Source: Nonomuraea solani (GTDB taxonomy: Bacteria > Actinomycetota > Actinomycetes > Streptosporangiales > Streptosporangiaceae). Taken from it: 54,405 nt of DNA. Both the position numbers and the translations under genes were made by a program. Position 1 is the stretch's first letter; each line of letters starts with the position of its first letter. The notes beneath the pieces are model-generated. The model saw nothing but the letters and a program-made list of their open reading frames with translations. It was not told where the DNA came from and did not search any database. Positions 16,905-25,862 of this stretch are shown piece by piece. Location of the stretch: the NCBI RefSeq assembly GCF_900108335.1, contig NZ_FNVT01000040.1, positions 1 to 54,405 of the forward strand, read 5' to 3'.

Positions 16905-19900
16905 CTAGTCGACGGAGGTGTTCCAGGCTTGCTCGCGTATCTCAAGGTGCGGGGAGTCGCGCAGGTCGCGGATGATCTCCGGCCATGGGGGCGCCCAGTC
17001 GGTGTGCCCGCCGCCCCACTGTGTGAGCGTGATCGCGAACAGGGCCCCGGCCAGGTCGCCGCGGGCCGTCAGCCGCCGGATCGCGGGCAGCGTGGCGGGG
17101 GGTTGCACGTGCGATCGCCTCCAGCCGCCGTCATACAGCTCGTAGGCGGCCCCACGGGCGGTGTGAGCCGCCAGGATCGGGCGATCCCCCAGAAGGTCGG
17201 CCAGCGCGCACAGGGCATCGCCCAATTCCGCGTCCGAGGTGGGGAGCAGGGCGATCGCCAGCCCCACCGCCTCGGTCAGCAGGAGCGGCCGGGTGGTGAG
17301 CAGGTCCATCGCGTCCTGGGCGAGCCGTCGCCGCCATGGTTGCTCCTCCTCCAGCATCATGGCCAGGCTTCGGGTGATGGTGGTCAGGCGCGTTCGCGCC
17401 GGCGCGGGCAGGTCCTCGCCGGGTACGGCGGCGGCCAGCCGGGCGAGCACGCCGAGTGTCTCGGACCGGATCGCCCCGGCCCGCAGCAGCGCCAGGAACA
17501 CCTGCGTGATCTTCTCGTCGGCCCCCGGGTCGGCCGCGGCCTCGAGGATCTCCTCGAAACCGCCGCGGTACCAGTGCGCCCATACCCCGAACGCCTTCGA
17601 CCCACGGAAACGTACCCCGGGCAGGTCGGTGGACATGAGCAGCCGCCGTACGAGGTCCGCGTAGCCGGGGCGGGCGGCGGGGGCGTACTCCATCGGGTGG
17701 GCCTGGAAGAGCGTGCGCAGGATCAGCTCGTCGGTGTACCGGCCGGGGGTCTCCGTCAGCGCGGCCAGGGTGCGCGGGTCCTCGGGCATGCCGCGCAGCA
17801 CCGTGGCCACGGTCGCGCGTACGTCCCGGTGCAGGCCGGGGTCCGCCCATGCCCGCAGCAACACCTCCACCGCGCCCGGCGGGCGGTTGCGGCCGAGCTG
17901 GCGGGCGGCCAGCCTGCGCAGGGTGATCTTGCTTTCGGGGGCGGTCAGCGCCTGCTCCAGGAACGGGCCCAGCCGGGACGGGGACGCGGACCGGCAGGCA
18001 CGCGCCAGAGCGGCCACCGCGACACGAGAGGCCGGGCCGCCGGCGTGCCGCAGGAGCAGGGGCATCGCGTCGGCGCCCGCCATGGCTGTGATGGCGGCCT
18101 CGGCCAGCACCGTGTTCTCGTGGTCCGCCCACATGGCGAGGACGTCGAGCCCGCCGCCGGCCCGTCCGAACGCCTGAACCGCCGCCGCCCGGACGGAGAC
18201 GGGCAACCGCTCGTCGCCGACGGTGGCGGCGAGCTTGGCGCGGACGCGATCGCGCTGGTCAGGGCTCCACCGGCGGGCCTCACCCTCGACGACCGGAGGC
18301 ACCCACGCGGGGTCGGCGAACCGGCCGCGCCGGTCGTGCTCCAGCAGCGGCAGAAGGAGATCGGGACGGTGCCGCGCCACCGCACCCCACACGGCGGGCA
18401 GCGTCACGGCGGACGGCTCCTCCAGAACGAGCCCGACGACCCGCTCCGTCCGCCCGCCACCCGCGCCGGGTTCCGGCGGTGGGGTCGTTCGGCGGTGGCC
18501 GGGCCGGCGGGACAGCCACAGGCCGGCGGCTTCGCGGGCGAGTGGCTCCGGTGCCCGACGGATGGCGGCGCGCAGGTCGTCCTGTAGTTCGCCCAGCGCC
18601 CAGCCGCGTCGGCCGAGCGTGTGGGCGAGGGCGACGGCCACGGTGAAGTCCCCCCGGTCGCGCGCCGCCCGCAGGTGCGGGCGCAGCACCACGAGAAGGT
18701 CCTGCTCCTGCCCCATGCGCAGCACCCGGTCCAGATGATGCGGATCGGTGGGTGCGCCGGGAAAGCCACGATCACGGCGTCGACGACGGGCGGGGGCGGG
18801 CCGGGGTGCGTCAGGGTCGGGCACGAGTGCTGGGAGCCCCGCCGCGCCATGCCGGGCCACCAGTGATGCGTACACGCCCATTCCCCACGAGAACAGGGCG
18901 GGCGCGCGGGCCGGGTCGTGGTGCCGCAGCACCCGGCCGGCCAGGCCGCGCAGCGCCTCCCGGGTGCCGGGGGAGGAATCCGGGGCCTCGGCCGCGTCGG
19001 TGGCGATGCGGCCCAGCGTGGCGGCGAAGGAGTCGTCGAGCAGCGCGGGCGGCAGCTCCAGCAGCGCGGTCAGCAGGTCCCGGCGGAGCGGGTCCCGTTC
19101 GTTCACGGTGCGCAGGGCCAGCTCGGCCAGGAGGGCATGGAGCAACGCCCGGTCCCGAGTGCGCGCTGTGCACCGTACCAGCAGTGTCCTGGCCAGTCCG
19201 CGCCGCCGTGAATCCCCTTCGACGGCTGCCTCACGCAGCGGGCCGACCGCCTCCTCGTACGGCAGATGGCTGGTGAGCTCCAGCGGGATGTCCGGATCAT
19301 CCAGGTGGGAGCGGACCGCGTGCCACACTGAGGCGTGCCATTCGAGCAGGCGCCTGGCCTCGGCCGCCGCCCGTTCGGGAGGCAGCCACCTGAGCAGCCG
19401 CATCGCCCACAGCCGGCTGCCTCCGCCCTGCCTCTGGGCGGCCGCCTCGAAGATCGCGGCCCGGCGCGCGGGCGGCAGCCGGCGCAGCACCGTATCGAAG
19501 TGGTAGTCGACCGAGGCGAGCCGCAGCAGCTCGGCGTCCGACGCCGAGCTCACGTGGCGGAGCAGCGCTTTCGGCGGTTCCTCCCAGAGCGGGGCGGCGC
19601 CGTCGATGAACAACCTTCTGGCGCGTACGGCGTCCGCCCTGAACAGCGCGTTGGCGACCGCGCCTGGAAACTGGGCGAGAACGTGCCCCAGGTCGTACCG
19701 ATCCAGCAGCGCCAGCATCCGGTCCGGTTCGGAGAGCGCGGCGAGCTCCACGCCGGCGCCCCGCCGGCGCCACCAGGTCAACGGGTGCACGCCCGTGGCC
19801 AGCTCCTGCTCGGCCACCGCCATGATCGCGCCCGCGTGCCGCTTGGCCATCGTCGTCCAGGACGTCACCGCGTGGGCCAGCTCCGGCAGCCACCGCGCGA

Positions 19901-20396
19901 CGGCCGCGGAACCGCAGGCCGGGAGCAGCGCCGCCGCCTCGCGGTCGCCCCAGCGGGCGCGCACGTCCGGAAGCAGCGCCTCGGCCAGCGCGTACCTGCG
20001 GGAGTGGGCCAGCGTGCGGTACAGCGCGCGCCGCAGTTCGGCGGGCGCGTCGTCGAGCGCGGCCCGCACCGCCGGATCCGGTACGGGCAGCGTACGGACG
20101 GCACGAAGGGCCGAACGCCGCACCCTCATGTCAGGCCCGGCGAGAACCTCCTCGATGAAGCCGAGATCGCGGGCTGCCATGGCCAGGTGCAGTGCCGTGT
20201 GCCGGGCGTAGTGGTCCTGCGCCGACAGCTCGTCCAGGAGAACACGCAGATGGGAGGTGCCGGCCAGACGGCGGGCATGCAGTGCCAGCGCCCGCGCGCG
20301 CCGAGAAGGAGGAAGGGGTGCGAGACGCGCCAGCAGCGCGGCCGCGGGGAGGTCGATCTCGAGGGCCGGCTCTTCGGCCGGCTCCAGGGGCCTCAA
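16905..20396 (-). CDS. Very large HEAT-repeat-type protein
   Basis: A 1163-residue cytosolic protein rich in Ala, Leu and Arg, built from paired amphipathic helices typical of HEAT/Armadillo solenoids (VRRSALRAVRTLPVPDPAV, VRAAAVQAFGRAGGGLDVLA, LHRDVRATVATVLRGMPEDP). No catalytic domain, signal peptide or transmembrane segment is visible. Similar giant solenoids are scattered in actinomycetes without assigned function and probably act as protein-binding scaffolds. The frame begins at TTG 20396 without a strong Shine-Dalgarno, so the start is uncertain. Codon usage is high-GC3 throughout and the frame is intact, so the gene is under selection. It is followed by the XRE-cupin gene in the same direction after a gap of about 120 bases. 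Confidence 0.82.
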   Translation of the reverse strand: MRPLEPAEEPALEIDLPAAALLARLAPLPPSRRARALALHARRLAGTSHLRVLLDELSAQDHYARHTALHLAMAARDLGFIEEVLAGPDMRVRRSALRAVRTLPVPDPAVRAALDDAPAELRRALYRTLAHSRRYALAEALLPDVRARWGDREAAALLPACGSAAVARWLPELAHAVTSWTTMAKRHAGAIMAVAEQELATGVHPLTWWRRRGAGVELAALSEPDRMLALLDRYDLGHVLAQFPGAVANALFRADAVRARRLFIDGAAPLWEEPPKALLRHVSSASDAELLRLASVDYHFDTVLRRLPPARRAAIFEAAAQRQGGGSRLWAMRLLRWLPPERAAAEARRLLEWHASVWHAVRSHLDDPDIPLELTSHLPYEEAVGPLREAAVEGDSRRRGLARTLLVRCTARTRDRALLHALLAELALRTVNERDPLRRDLLTALLELPPALLDDSFAATLGRIATDAAEAPDSSPGTREALRGLAGRVLRHHDPARAPALFSWGMGVYASLVARHGAAGLPALVPDPDAPRPAPARRRRRDRGFPGAPTDPHHLDRVLRMGQEQDLLVVLRPHLRAARDRGDFTVAVALAHTLGRRGWALGELQDDLRAAIRRAPEPLAREAAGLWLSRRPGHRRTTPPPEPGAGGGRTERVVGLVLEEPSAVTLPAVWGAVARHRPDLLLPLLEHDRRGRFADPAWVPPVVEGEARRWSPDQRDRVRAKLAATVGDERLPVSVRAAAVQAFGRAGGGLDVLAMWADHENTVLAEAAITAMAGADAMPLLLRHAGGPASRVAVAALARACRSASPSRLGPFLEQALTAPESKITLRRLAARQLGRNRPPGAVEVLLRAWADPGLHRDVRATVATVLRGMPEDPRTLAALTETPGRYTDELILRTLFQAHPMEYAPAARPGYADLVRRLLMSTDLPGVRFRGSKAFGVWAHWYRGGFEEILEAAADPGADEKITQVFLALLRAGAIRSETLGVLARLAAAVPGEDLPAPARTRLTTITRSLAMMLEEEQPWRRRLAQDAMDLLTTRPLLLTEAVGLAIALLPTSDAELGDALCALADLLGDRPILAAHTARGAAYELYDGGWRRSHVQPPATLPAIRRLTARGDLAGALFAITLTQWGGGHTDWAPPWPEIIRDLRDSPHLEIREQAWNTSVD

Positions 20397-20573
20397 CGGC
20401 TTGGGCGGAGAACGCCCTTTCCACTAGTCATGCCGACGATGGTGGCTCAAGATCCCCTTGCCGCGCAACTCCGCCCGTCTCCGGCGGCTGCTCGCCGATG
20501 CTGAGGATCCGTCCATGATCAGAGCGTCGAAGCCCCAGATGCGCGCGTGGACATCCGCCGTTCCCTCTTCCTG

Positions 20574-20843
20574 TCAGAGGCCTTCGTCGGCGATGAACAC
20601 TGACCGCGGCCAGTAGGTGCTCTCCCAGTTCCAAGCCCACAAGGTAGTGCTGAACTCCTCGGTGGTGTGGAGCACGGAGAGGCCGGCGAAGGTGAGGCGG
20701 ACCGCGTCGTGGTCGTCGGCCACCGCGCTCCAGGTGGGAGCCGGGCCGTTGTCGATGCCGGCGGCATCGCGGAGACTCTCGCCGGAGCCTGGTGGGTCGC
20801 CATAACCCGGCAACCAGCGCTTACGCACCCGCTGCGCGACCAC
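20574..20843 (-). CDS. Hypothetical protein, possibly an N-terminally truncated gene
   Basis: An 89-residue open frame with genome-like high GC3 in codons, which suggests real coding rather than a shadow frame. The sequence (LTFAGLSVLHTTEEFSTTLWAWNWESTYW) is aromatic-rich and not recognised. The GTG at 20843 has no good ribosome site, and the N-terminal part looks composition-biased, so this may be the tail of a larger decayed gene. The rest of the interval 20397-20970 holds no other supported gene. Confidence 0.4.
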   Translation of the reverse strand: MVAQRVRKRWLPGYGDPPGSGESLRDAAGIDNGPAPTWSAVADDHDAVRLTFAGLSVLHTTEEFSTTLWAWNWESTYWPRSVFIADEGL

Positions 20844-20970
20844 CCGTCGAGCCCGTGGACACCTCGATGCCCGCTAATCTCGTTGAGCCCACATCCTGCA
20901 ATCGTGTTAGCTAGCGGCACCGAACCATCAGTACCGCAGGTGTCCACTTGGCTGTAGCAGGGAGTTGAAC

Positions 20971-21762
20971 GTGCAGGACATTGTTGTCGACCCCGTTGCC
21001 CACAATCGGGCAGCCTGGGACAAGTATGTCCAAGAGGACAACGAGTGGTCGAGGCCGGTGAGTGCCGAGGATGTCGAGCGCGCCCGCATGGGCGACTGGT
21101 CGATCGTTCTCATCGGGCATGAGCCGGTCGACCGCTCCTGGCTGCCGACGGACCTGACCGGCAAGGACGTGTTGTGCCTGGCCTCCGGCGGTGGCCAGCA
21201 GGGTCCGATCCTCGCCGCCGCAGGGGCGCGGGTCACCGTATTCGACAACTCACCCCGCCAGCTCGGCCAGGACCAGATGGTGGCGGCGCGGGAGGGACTC
21301 GAACTGCGCACCGTCCTAGGCGACATGCGCGACCTCAGCGCCTTCGGCGACGCAACATTCGACGTCGTGTTCCAGCCGGTCTCTAACGTATTCGTACCAG
21401 ACTTGGCACCGGTGTGGCGCGAGTGCTTCCGCGTCCTGCGACCGGGCGGCACTCTGCTCGTGGGCTTCCTCAACCCTGATGTGTACTTGTTCGACCACGA
21501 GGCGCTCGACGAGCGCGGCGAGCTGATCGTCGTGCACAAGCTGCCCTACAGCGATGTCACGCGATACTCCGCCGAGGAACGCGCCACGAAGTTCGGCGCG
21601 GATGCCCCTCTTGAATACAGCCACACCCTCACCGACCAGATCGGCGGGCAACTCGCCGCGGGGTTCGTCCTCACGGGCTTCACGGAAGCGCCGCACCAAT
21701 CCAACGCATCCGCACAATACATGTCGAACTATTTTGCGACACTGGCGGTCAAACCGGGCTGA
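20971..21762 (+). CDS. Class I SAM-dependent methyltransferase
   Basis: A 263-residue Rossmann-fold methyltransferase. Motif I is VLCLASGGGQQGPILAAAGARVTVFDNS, where the acidic Asp ends strand 2. Motif II/III is FDVVFQPVSNVFV, and LRPGGTLLVGF is the post-motif strand typical of Methyltransf_11 proteins. I placed the start at GTG 20971 with GGGAG upstream; the TTG at 20965 abuts that site and is unlikely. The substrate is unknown. It stands alone between unrelated regions. Confidence 0.87.
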   Translation: MQDIVVDPVAHNRAAWDKYVQEDNEWSRPVSAEDVERARMGDWSIVLIGHEPVDRSWLPTDLTGKDVLCLASGGGQQGPILAAAGARVTVFDNSPRQLGQDQMVAAREGLELRTVLGDMRDLSAFGDATFDVVFQPVSNVFVPDLAPVWRECFRVLRPGGTLLVGFLNPDVYLFDHEALDERGELIVVHKLPYSDVTRYSAEERATKFGADAPLEYSHTLTDQIGGQLAAGFVLTGFTEAPHQSNASAQYMSNYFATLAVKPG

Positions 21763-22099
21763 CCCAGCCGTGGGGTCGGCCGTGTCTCCGAATGGCCATC
21801 GGCGGCAGGAGGAGCGACTACTGCGGGCGCTGAGCCGTACCGGGGTGGACCCTCTGCCCGAGGCGCCGTGACGCGCTGGGTGACAGTACAGGGCAGTGCG
21901 GCGATGAACCCGGCCAAGCCCCCTGTTACCCTCGGCCGGGGTGATCGCCAGGGTAAGGCGGCCATCCTCGACGAAGCCCGCGGAGGGGCGCAGGAGCCGA
22001 ACGGTCACGTCCCGCCGGTGATGCTGTTGACCGGCTCATTGAACCAGCCCGGCCAACGCTCCTGATTGCAGCCGCGGCCCGACCCTGATGACCTTGATC

Positions 22100-22300
22100 G
22101 ACCGCACAGCCGCCACCCGAAGCCGTCGATCAACGAGCGGCCATCCGCATGGTGCTGGAGGGCGATGGGACGGTCGCGTCGGTAGCGCGCGAGTTCGACA
22201 TCAACGCGACCCTGGGCAACTGGGTGGATCGGCATCGGATCGCGAGCGCCCAGGACGAGCGGCCGCCGGCCTCCGGGCCGGACCGGGTACGGATCAGAAC
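22100..22300 (+). pseudogene. IS3-family transposase OrfA relic
   Basis: Translation across two frames gives ERAIRMVLEGDGTVASVARE followed by TLGNWVDRHR, the helix-turn-helix of IS3-type OrfA proteins. A single missing base near 22140 separates the N-terminal part (KPSINER) from the rest. A residue is missing before TLGNW, and the frame then runs into non-homologous sequence. No OrfB and no terminal inverted repeats are seen. The remaining sequence from 21763 to 22418 shows no other supported gene. Confidence 0.65.
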
Positions 22301-22418
22301 CCTCATGAAGTTCCGTCGGCTTTCCATTGATCTTCCCGGGTGCCTGATGTAAGTAATGAAGGAAACCTTCATAACAGAGGCCGGGGTCGGCTACCCCCTT
22401 CGGGAGGAAAACTTGATC

Positions 22419-23747
22419 ATGCGATTAGTCGCCCTGGTCCCGCTCCTCGCCGCCTTCCTGATCGTCCCCCTGCCCGCTAACGCCGCCACCGGCTACGCGT
22501 TGACGGCCGCGCAACTGGCCCAGGTCCGGCCATTGGCGTTCACCTCGACCATGTCGGCGCGTGACGCGGTGGCCGCCATGCTGCCGGTGACCAAGGTGCG
22601 GATGGGCACCGTCATAACCGGCGGCTACTCCACTCGCGCGATCTGCCACCCCACCGACCTCCACCTCTCGGTCCAGACCAGTGGATTCTGCTGGAACAGC
22701 ACCGACGACACGACCGCGAACTGGTTCCCGCAGGGGATCACGGGCAGCGGCGACGGCATGAACGGCTCGGTGCTCTACCCGCCCTGCGACGGCTGCGCCG
22801 GCCGGAAGATCGTGGCCGTGAGCTGGCGCAGCGGCGCCTCCCACGAGTACGGAGCCAACCGGCTCGCCAGGGTCACCTTCGTCGACGTCACCGATGGCAT
22901 GGCGGGGGCGCCCTACCGGCACGTCGTGCTGGTCGAACCCGACGGCATCGCCGAGGGCTTCCACGAGATCGCCACCCACGCCGACGGCATCTCGTGGTAC
23001 GGCAACAAACTCTTCGTCGTCACAGGCGGCGACCCGGACGTGTCCGGCGGCGACCGGCTCGTACGGGTCTTCGACCTCACCCACTTCTGGAAGATGAACT
23101 CCACCACGGCAGGGGGCGTCGGCTGCGTCGGCGGTGTCTGCTCGGCGGCGTACTCGGGTTTCGCCCTGCCGCAGATCGGCTACTACCGGCTCAACTCGCC
23201 GGCGGTGTGCGTCAGCCTCGACCTGGCGAGGCCCTGTTTCAACGGCGTCTCGCTCGATCGCAGCGGCACCGACCACCTCACCACCGTCGAGTACAAGAGG
23301 GGCGCCTCCGGCGGGAAGATCCTCCGCTGGCCTTTGGACTCGTCCACCGCCCTGCTCAAGACCGGCTCCGACGGGCTCGTCCGCCCCACTGAGGGCTGGA
23401 CCAGCCCAGTCTGGGAACTTCAAGGTGGCGTGTTCACCGGCGACAACGGCATCCTGGTCGGGTTATGCCCCGATGGCACGCCCGCTGTCAGCTATATGCC
23501 GGGCGGCACGGCGAACATCTACGGCGGCTACCGGAAGTCCTGTCTTCACCGCGTCACGATCTCGGCCGACCACAGCACGCTCGACGTCCACTACCTGACG
23601 ACTCTTCCCGCCAACGCGCAGAACGTCGCGTACTGGCCCGCAAGCGGAGAAGTGTGGCTGGTCAACGAATTCCGCGGGGACTATTCCGGCACCTACGGGA
23701 GCGACCGCCTGGTGCTGGCACTGAACTGCCCAAATCTGAGCTGCTGA
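22419..23747 (+). CDS. Secreted protein of unknown function, possibly beta-propeller
   Basis: A 442-residue exported protein. The signal peptide is MRLVALVPLLAAFLIVPLPANA followed by A-T. GGGAGG lies 11 bases before ATG 22419; TTG 22413 is an in-frame alternative. The mature protein carries about ten cysteines (CHP, GFCWN, PPCDGCAG, GVGCVGGVC, AVCVSLDLARPCF, LCPDG, SCLH and a terminal NLSC), which suggests several disulfides. Repeated beta-strand-like blocks with glycine turns (VVLVEPDGIAEGFHEIATH, GISWYGNKLFVVTGGDP, NVAYWPASGEVWLVNEF) are consistent with a beta-propeller. The family is not recognised. It stands alone between the IS3 relic and the truncated SapA-like gene. Confidence 0.75.
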   Translation: MRLVALVPLLAAFLIVPLPANAATGYALTAAQLAQVRPLAFTSTMSARDAVAAMLPVTKVRMGTVITGGYSTRAICHPTDLHLSVQTSGFCWNSTDDTTANWFPQGITGSGDGMNGSVLYPPCDGCAGRKIVAVSWRSGASHEYGANRLARVTFVDVTDGMAGAPYRHVVLVEPDGIAEGFHEIATHADGISWYGNKLFVVTGGDPDVSGGDRLVRVFDLTHFWKMNSTTAGGVGCVGGVCSAAYSGFALPQIGYYRLNSPAVCVSLDLARPCFNGVSLDRSGTDHLTTVEYKRGASGGKILRWPLDSSTALLKTGSDGLVRPTEGWTSPVWELQGGVFTGDNGILVGLCPDGTPAVSYMPGGTANIYGGYRKSCLHRVTISADHSTLDVHYLTTLPANAQNVAYWPASGEVWLVNEFRGDYSGTYGSDRLVLALNCPNLSC

Positions 23748-24023
23748 GACTCCGATCACGAGCAGGCCAGGTCACGGCCCCAGCCGGGGGTGGCCGGTCG
23801 CGTGTCCCGCTCGAAAACACGGTTTCGTCCTGTGAGCTGGGTATTGCCGCGTGATCAGGGCGGCTGTGACCATCGCAAGGTGTTGTAATCGCTTGTCCAC
23901 CGGTTGATGAGGTGCCTGTTTCGGCTTGAACCCTCCTTCGCGGGCGAAAGCGCAATTCGTGAGCGGCGGCCGCGAGCCAGTGAAAATCATGATCACGCAG
24001 ATGGAAATCGAAAGGACATATTC

Positions 24024-24150
24024 GTGCGCACACGCAATCTCGCGACCCTCCTGGCCGGCGCGACCCTGGCCGCCACCACCACGCTGGTAGTGGCCGCTGC
24101 CCCGGCCGGGGCGGCCGGACCCTGCGGCAGCGGCTGACCTACGGCTACGG
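24024..24150 (+). pseudogene. Truncated SapA-like secreted protein, internally deleted copy
   Basis: GTG 24024 opens a signal peptide (VRTRNLATLLAGATLAATTT) almost identical to that of the intact paralogue at 40208. The match continues through AAGPCGSG, where the frame stops after 37 residues. The nucleotides right after the break (GACCTACGGCTACGG) match the middle of the paralogue at about 40426-40440. A deletion has therefore joined two parts of the gene, and the shared CT at the junction indicates short homology. The upstream leader (CGAAAGGA..ATTCGTGCGCACACG) is also conserved between the copies. Confidence 0.8.
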
Positions 24151-24168
24151 CCCCTGCGTGATGAGACC

Positions 24169-24203
24169 GGGGTGCCCTCCGGTTGGCATGTGGAGGGCAC
24201 CCC
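24169..24203 (+). terminator. Hairpin terminator of the truncated SapA-like gene
   Basis: A perfect 12-bp inverted repeat, GGGGTGCCCTCC with GGAGGGCACCCC, encloses an 11-base loop. There is no T-tract, as is usual in high-GC actinomycetes. A shorter relative (CCCTCC/GGAGGG) follows the paralogue at 40627. Confidence 0.75.
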
Positions 24204-24330
24204 ACAGGCGATGGACCACGCCCTGACGGGCTTTCGGTGGATGAACCTCAGACCGTCGAGCTCGGTCCCCTTCGCTTCGACGTTCCTGGAGATCTCTGTC
24301 GGTGCGCGTGCCCTGGGGCCGTGCGCGACC

Positions 24331-25218
24331 TCAGCGGGGGTTCATGATCTCGGTGATCCGGAGGAACCCGTCGGTGCCGTGACCAAGCCCGATGGCGCGG
24401 CGCGCCAAGCCCTCAGCCGCACGCATCACGCCCGCGTCGATGCCGTGGGACTCGGATGTGTGGACGATATGCGCCATGGACGACACCGCCGAGGTGATCG
24501 GGTTGCCCTCACCGGAGAACCTGCCGTTGTCCACCTCCTCCGCGCCCAGCTCGAAGAGCGGCGGAAGGATCTCGCCGATGCCCTTGGCGAACGGCGCCAG
24601 CTCCTGCGCGCTGACCCCCTCGGCTCTTGCCACCGCCAGCGCGTGCGCATAACCAGCCATCGCGGTCCAGAAGATGTCGAGCAACGCGATGTCGTAGGCA
24701 GCCGCCCGGCCGATGTCCTCACCCAGGTGGGTGTGGGTGCCACCCAACGCGTCCAGCACCGGCCGGTGCTCGCGGTAGAGCTCCTCTGAACCGCTGTGGA
24801 GGAACACCCCGGCCGGTGTTCCGATGGTCGTGGTCGGCGTCATGATCGCACCGTCCAGGTACCCAATGCCGTGCTCGGCCGCCCAAGCCGCGGTGTCCCG
24901 GGCCCGGGCCGGGGTGTCGGCGGTCAGGTTCACGACCGTGCGCCCCTTGAGCGCGCCGGTGACCGCGCCGCGCCGCACGATGGCGTCCACCGCGTCGTAG
25001 TTCACCACGCAGACCACGGTCAACCTGCTTGCGGCGACCGCCTCTTCGGGAGATGGCGCGCCAACCGCGCCCCGCCCGGCCAACTCCCGGTCCTTGCCCG
25101 GTGTCCGGTTCCAGACCGTGGTCGGCAGGCCGGCATCCAGGAAGGCCGCGGCCAGGGCCCGGCCCATCGGCCCCAGGCCGAGCACGCTGACGGCAGACTG
25201 TTCAGTGTGGGAGGTCAT
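24331..25218 (-). CDS. NADP-dependent oxidoreductase, imine reductase-like
   Basis: A 295-residue member of the 6-phosphogluconate/beta-hydroxyacid dehydrogenase superfamily. The N-terminal Rossmann motif is VSVLGLGPMGRALAAAFLDAG, with WNRTPGK after strand 2, fitting NADPH. In true beta-hydroxyacid dehydrogenases a catalytic Lys follows the G-x-G-x3 turn in the long interdomain helix. Here the helix reads GRAAAYDIALLDIF with no Lys, as in imine reductases. The C-terminal half is helical and dimer-forming in the family. It is divergently transcribed from an HxlR regulator 35 bases away, so the two genes share one control region. The physiological substrate is unknown. Confidence 0.85.
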   Translation of the reverse strand: MTSHTEQSAVSVLGLGPMGRALAAAFLDAGLPTTVWNRTPGKDRELAGRGAVGAPSPEEAVAASRLTVVCVVNYDAVDAIVRRGAVTGALKGRTVVNLTADTPARARDTAAWAAEHGIGYLDGAIMTPTTTIGTPAGVFLHSGSEELYREHRPVLDALGGTHTHLGEDIGRAAAYDIALLDIFWTAMAGYAHALAVARAEGVSAQELAPFAKGIGEILPPLFELGAEEVDNGRFSGEGNPITSAVSSMAHIVHTSESHGIDAGVMRAAEGLARRAIGLGHGTDGFLRITEIMNPR

Positions 25219-25253
25219 GCCTTAACTCCTCGACAATAAGTAAACGGTGATGA

Positions 25254-25619
25254 ATGGGGATGATGATGACGCGCAGCCGTGCTCAGGATGCGAACGTCTG
25301 CGGGGTGACCGCCGCGATCGCCGTGATCGACGGCAAGTGGAAGACGGTATTGCTCTGGCTCCTGGAGTCCCGTCCGCACCGCCCCGGCGAGCTGCGCCGG
25401 CGTCTGCCGGGACTCACGGAGAAGGTGCTGACTCAGACGCTGCGGGAGATGGAGGCCGACGGGCTGGTCCACCGGGAGGTGCACGATGTACGGCCGCTGA
25501 AGACGGTGTACTCGCTGACCTCGTTCGGTCGTGAGCTCTCCGAAGTGCTGGCACCGCTTTCCGATTGGGGCCATCGCCGCCTGGAGAAGCTGGCCGAGTC
25601 GTCCCCAGCAGCTTCCTGA
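25254..25619 (+). CDS. HxlR-family winged-helix regulator
   Basis: A 121-residue regulator with an HxlR winged helix: CGVTAAIAVIDGKWKTVLLWLL, RPGELRRRLPGLTEKVLTQTLREMEADGLVHRE and the wing PLKTVYSLTSFG. The Cys near the N-terminus is the conserved HxlR cysteine, redox-sensing in some members. Starts at 25254, 25260, 25263 and 25266 are all in frame, and no site clearly decides. It lies head to head with the imine-reductase-like gene and probably regulates it. Confidence 0.87.
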   Translation: MGMMMTRSRAQDANVCGVTAAIAVIDGKWKTVLLWLLESRPHRPGELRRRLPGLTEKVLTQTLREMEADGLVHREVHDVRPLKTVYSLTSFGRELSEVLAPLSDWGHRRLEKLAESSPAAS

Positions 25620-25811
25620 AACACCGCCAACCTCCCCATCTCATCTGGATGTGTGGGCCCTTCGGCCCCGTACGACCAAGCTTCAGGCCGCCCCGGCCCG
25701 GTCGGCAAGTACCCACAAAAAAGTGGCTACCGCAGGTAGCGCGGGGTGGCTCCGGCTGCCCAGTTGACGTGGCATCGCCGTTGAAAGCCGTCCGCGCCGG
25801 CCCCGGGGACG

Positions 25812-25854
25812 CCGGCAAGCTCCCAGCACCCCTGAAGATGAGGGAGCTTGCCGG
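25812..25854. terminator. Bidirectional hairpin terminator
   Basis: A perfect 13-bp inverted repeat, CCGGCAAGCTCCC with GGGAGCTTGCCGG, encloses a 17-base loop. It lies between the convergent HxlR gene and subtilase gene, nine bases from the subtilase stop, so it should serve the subtilase and possibly both. Confidence 0.78.
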
Positions 25855-25862
25855 GCGCGCCG

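Noticed and set aside
24169..24203. Hairpin considered as an insertion-sequence terminal repeat
   Set aside because: A shorter relative with a shared GGAGGGCACC motif follows the paralogous gene at 40627, so a terminator explains it better.
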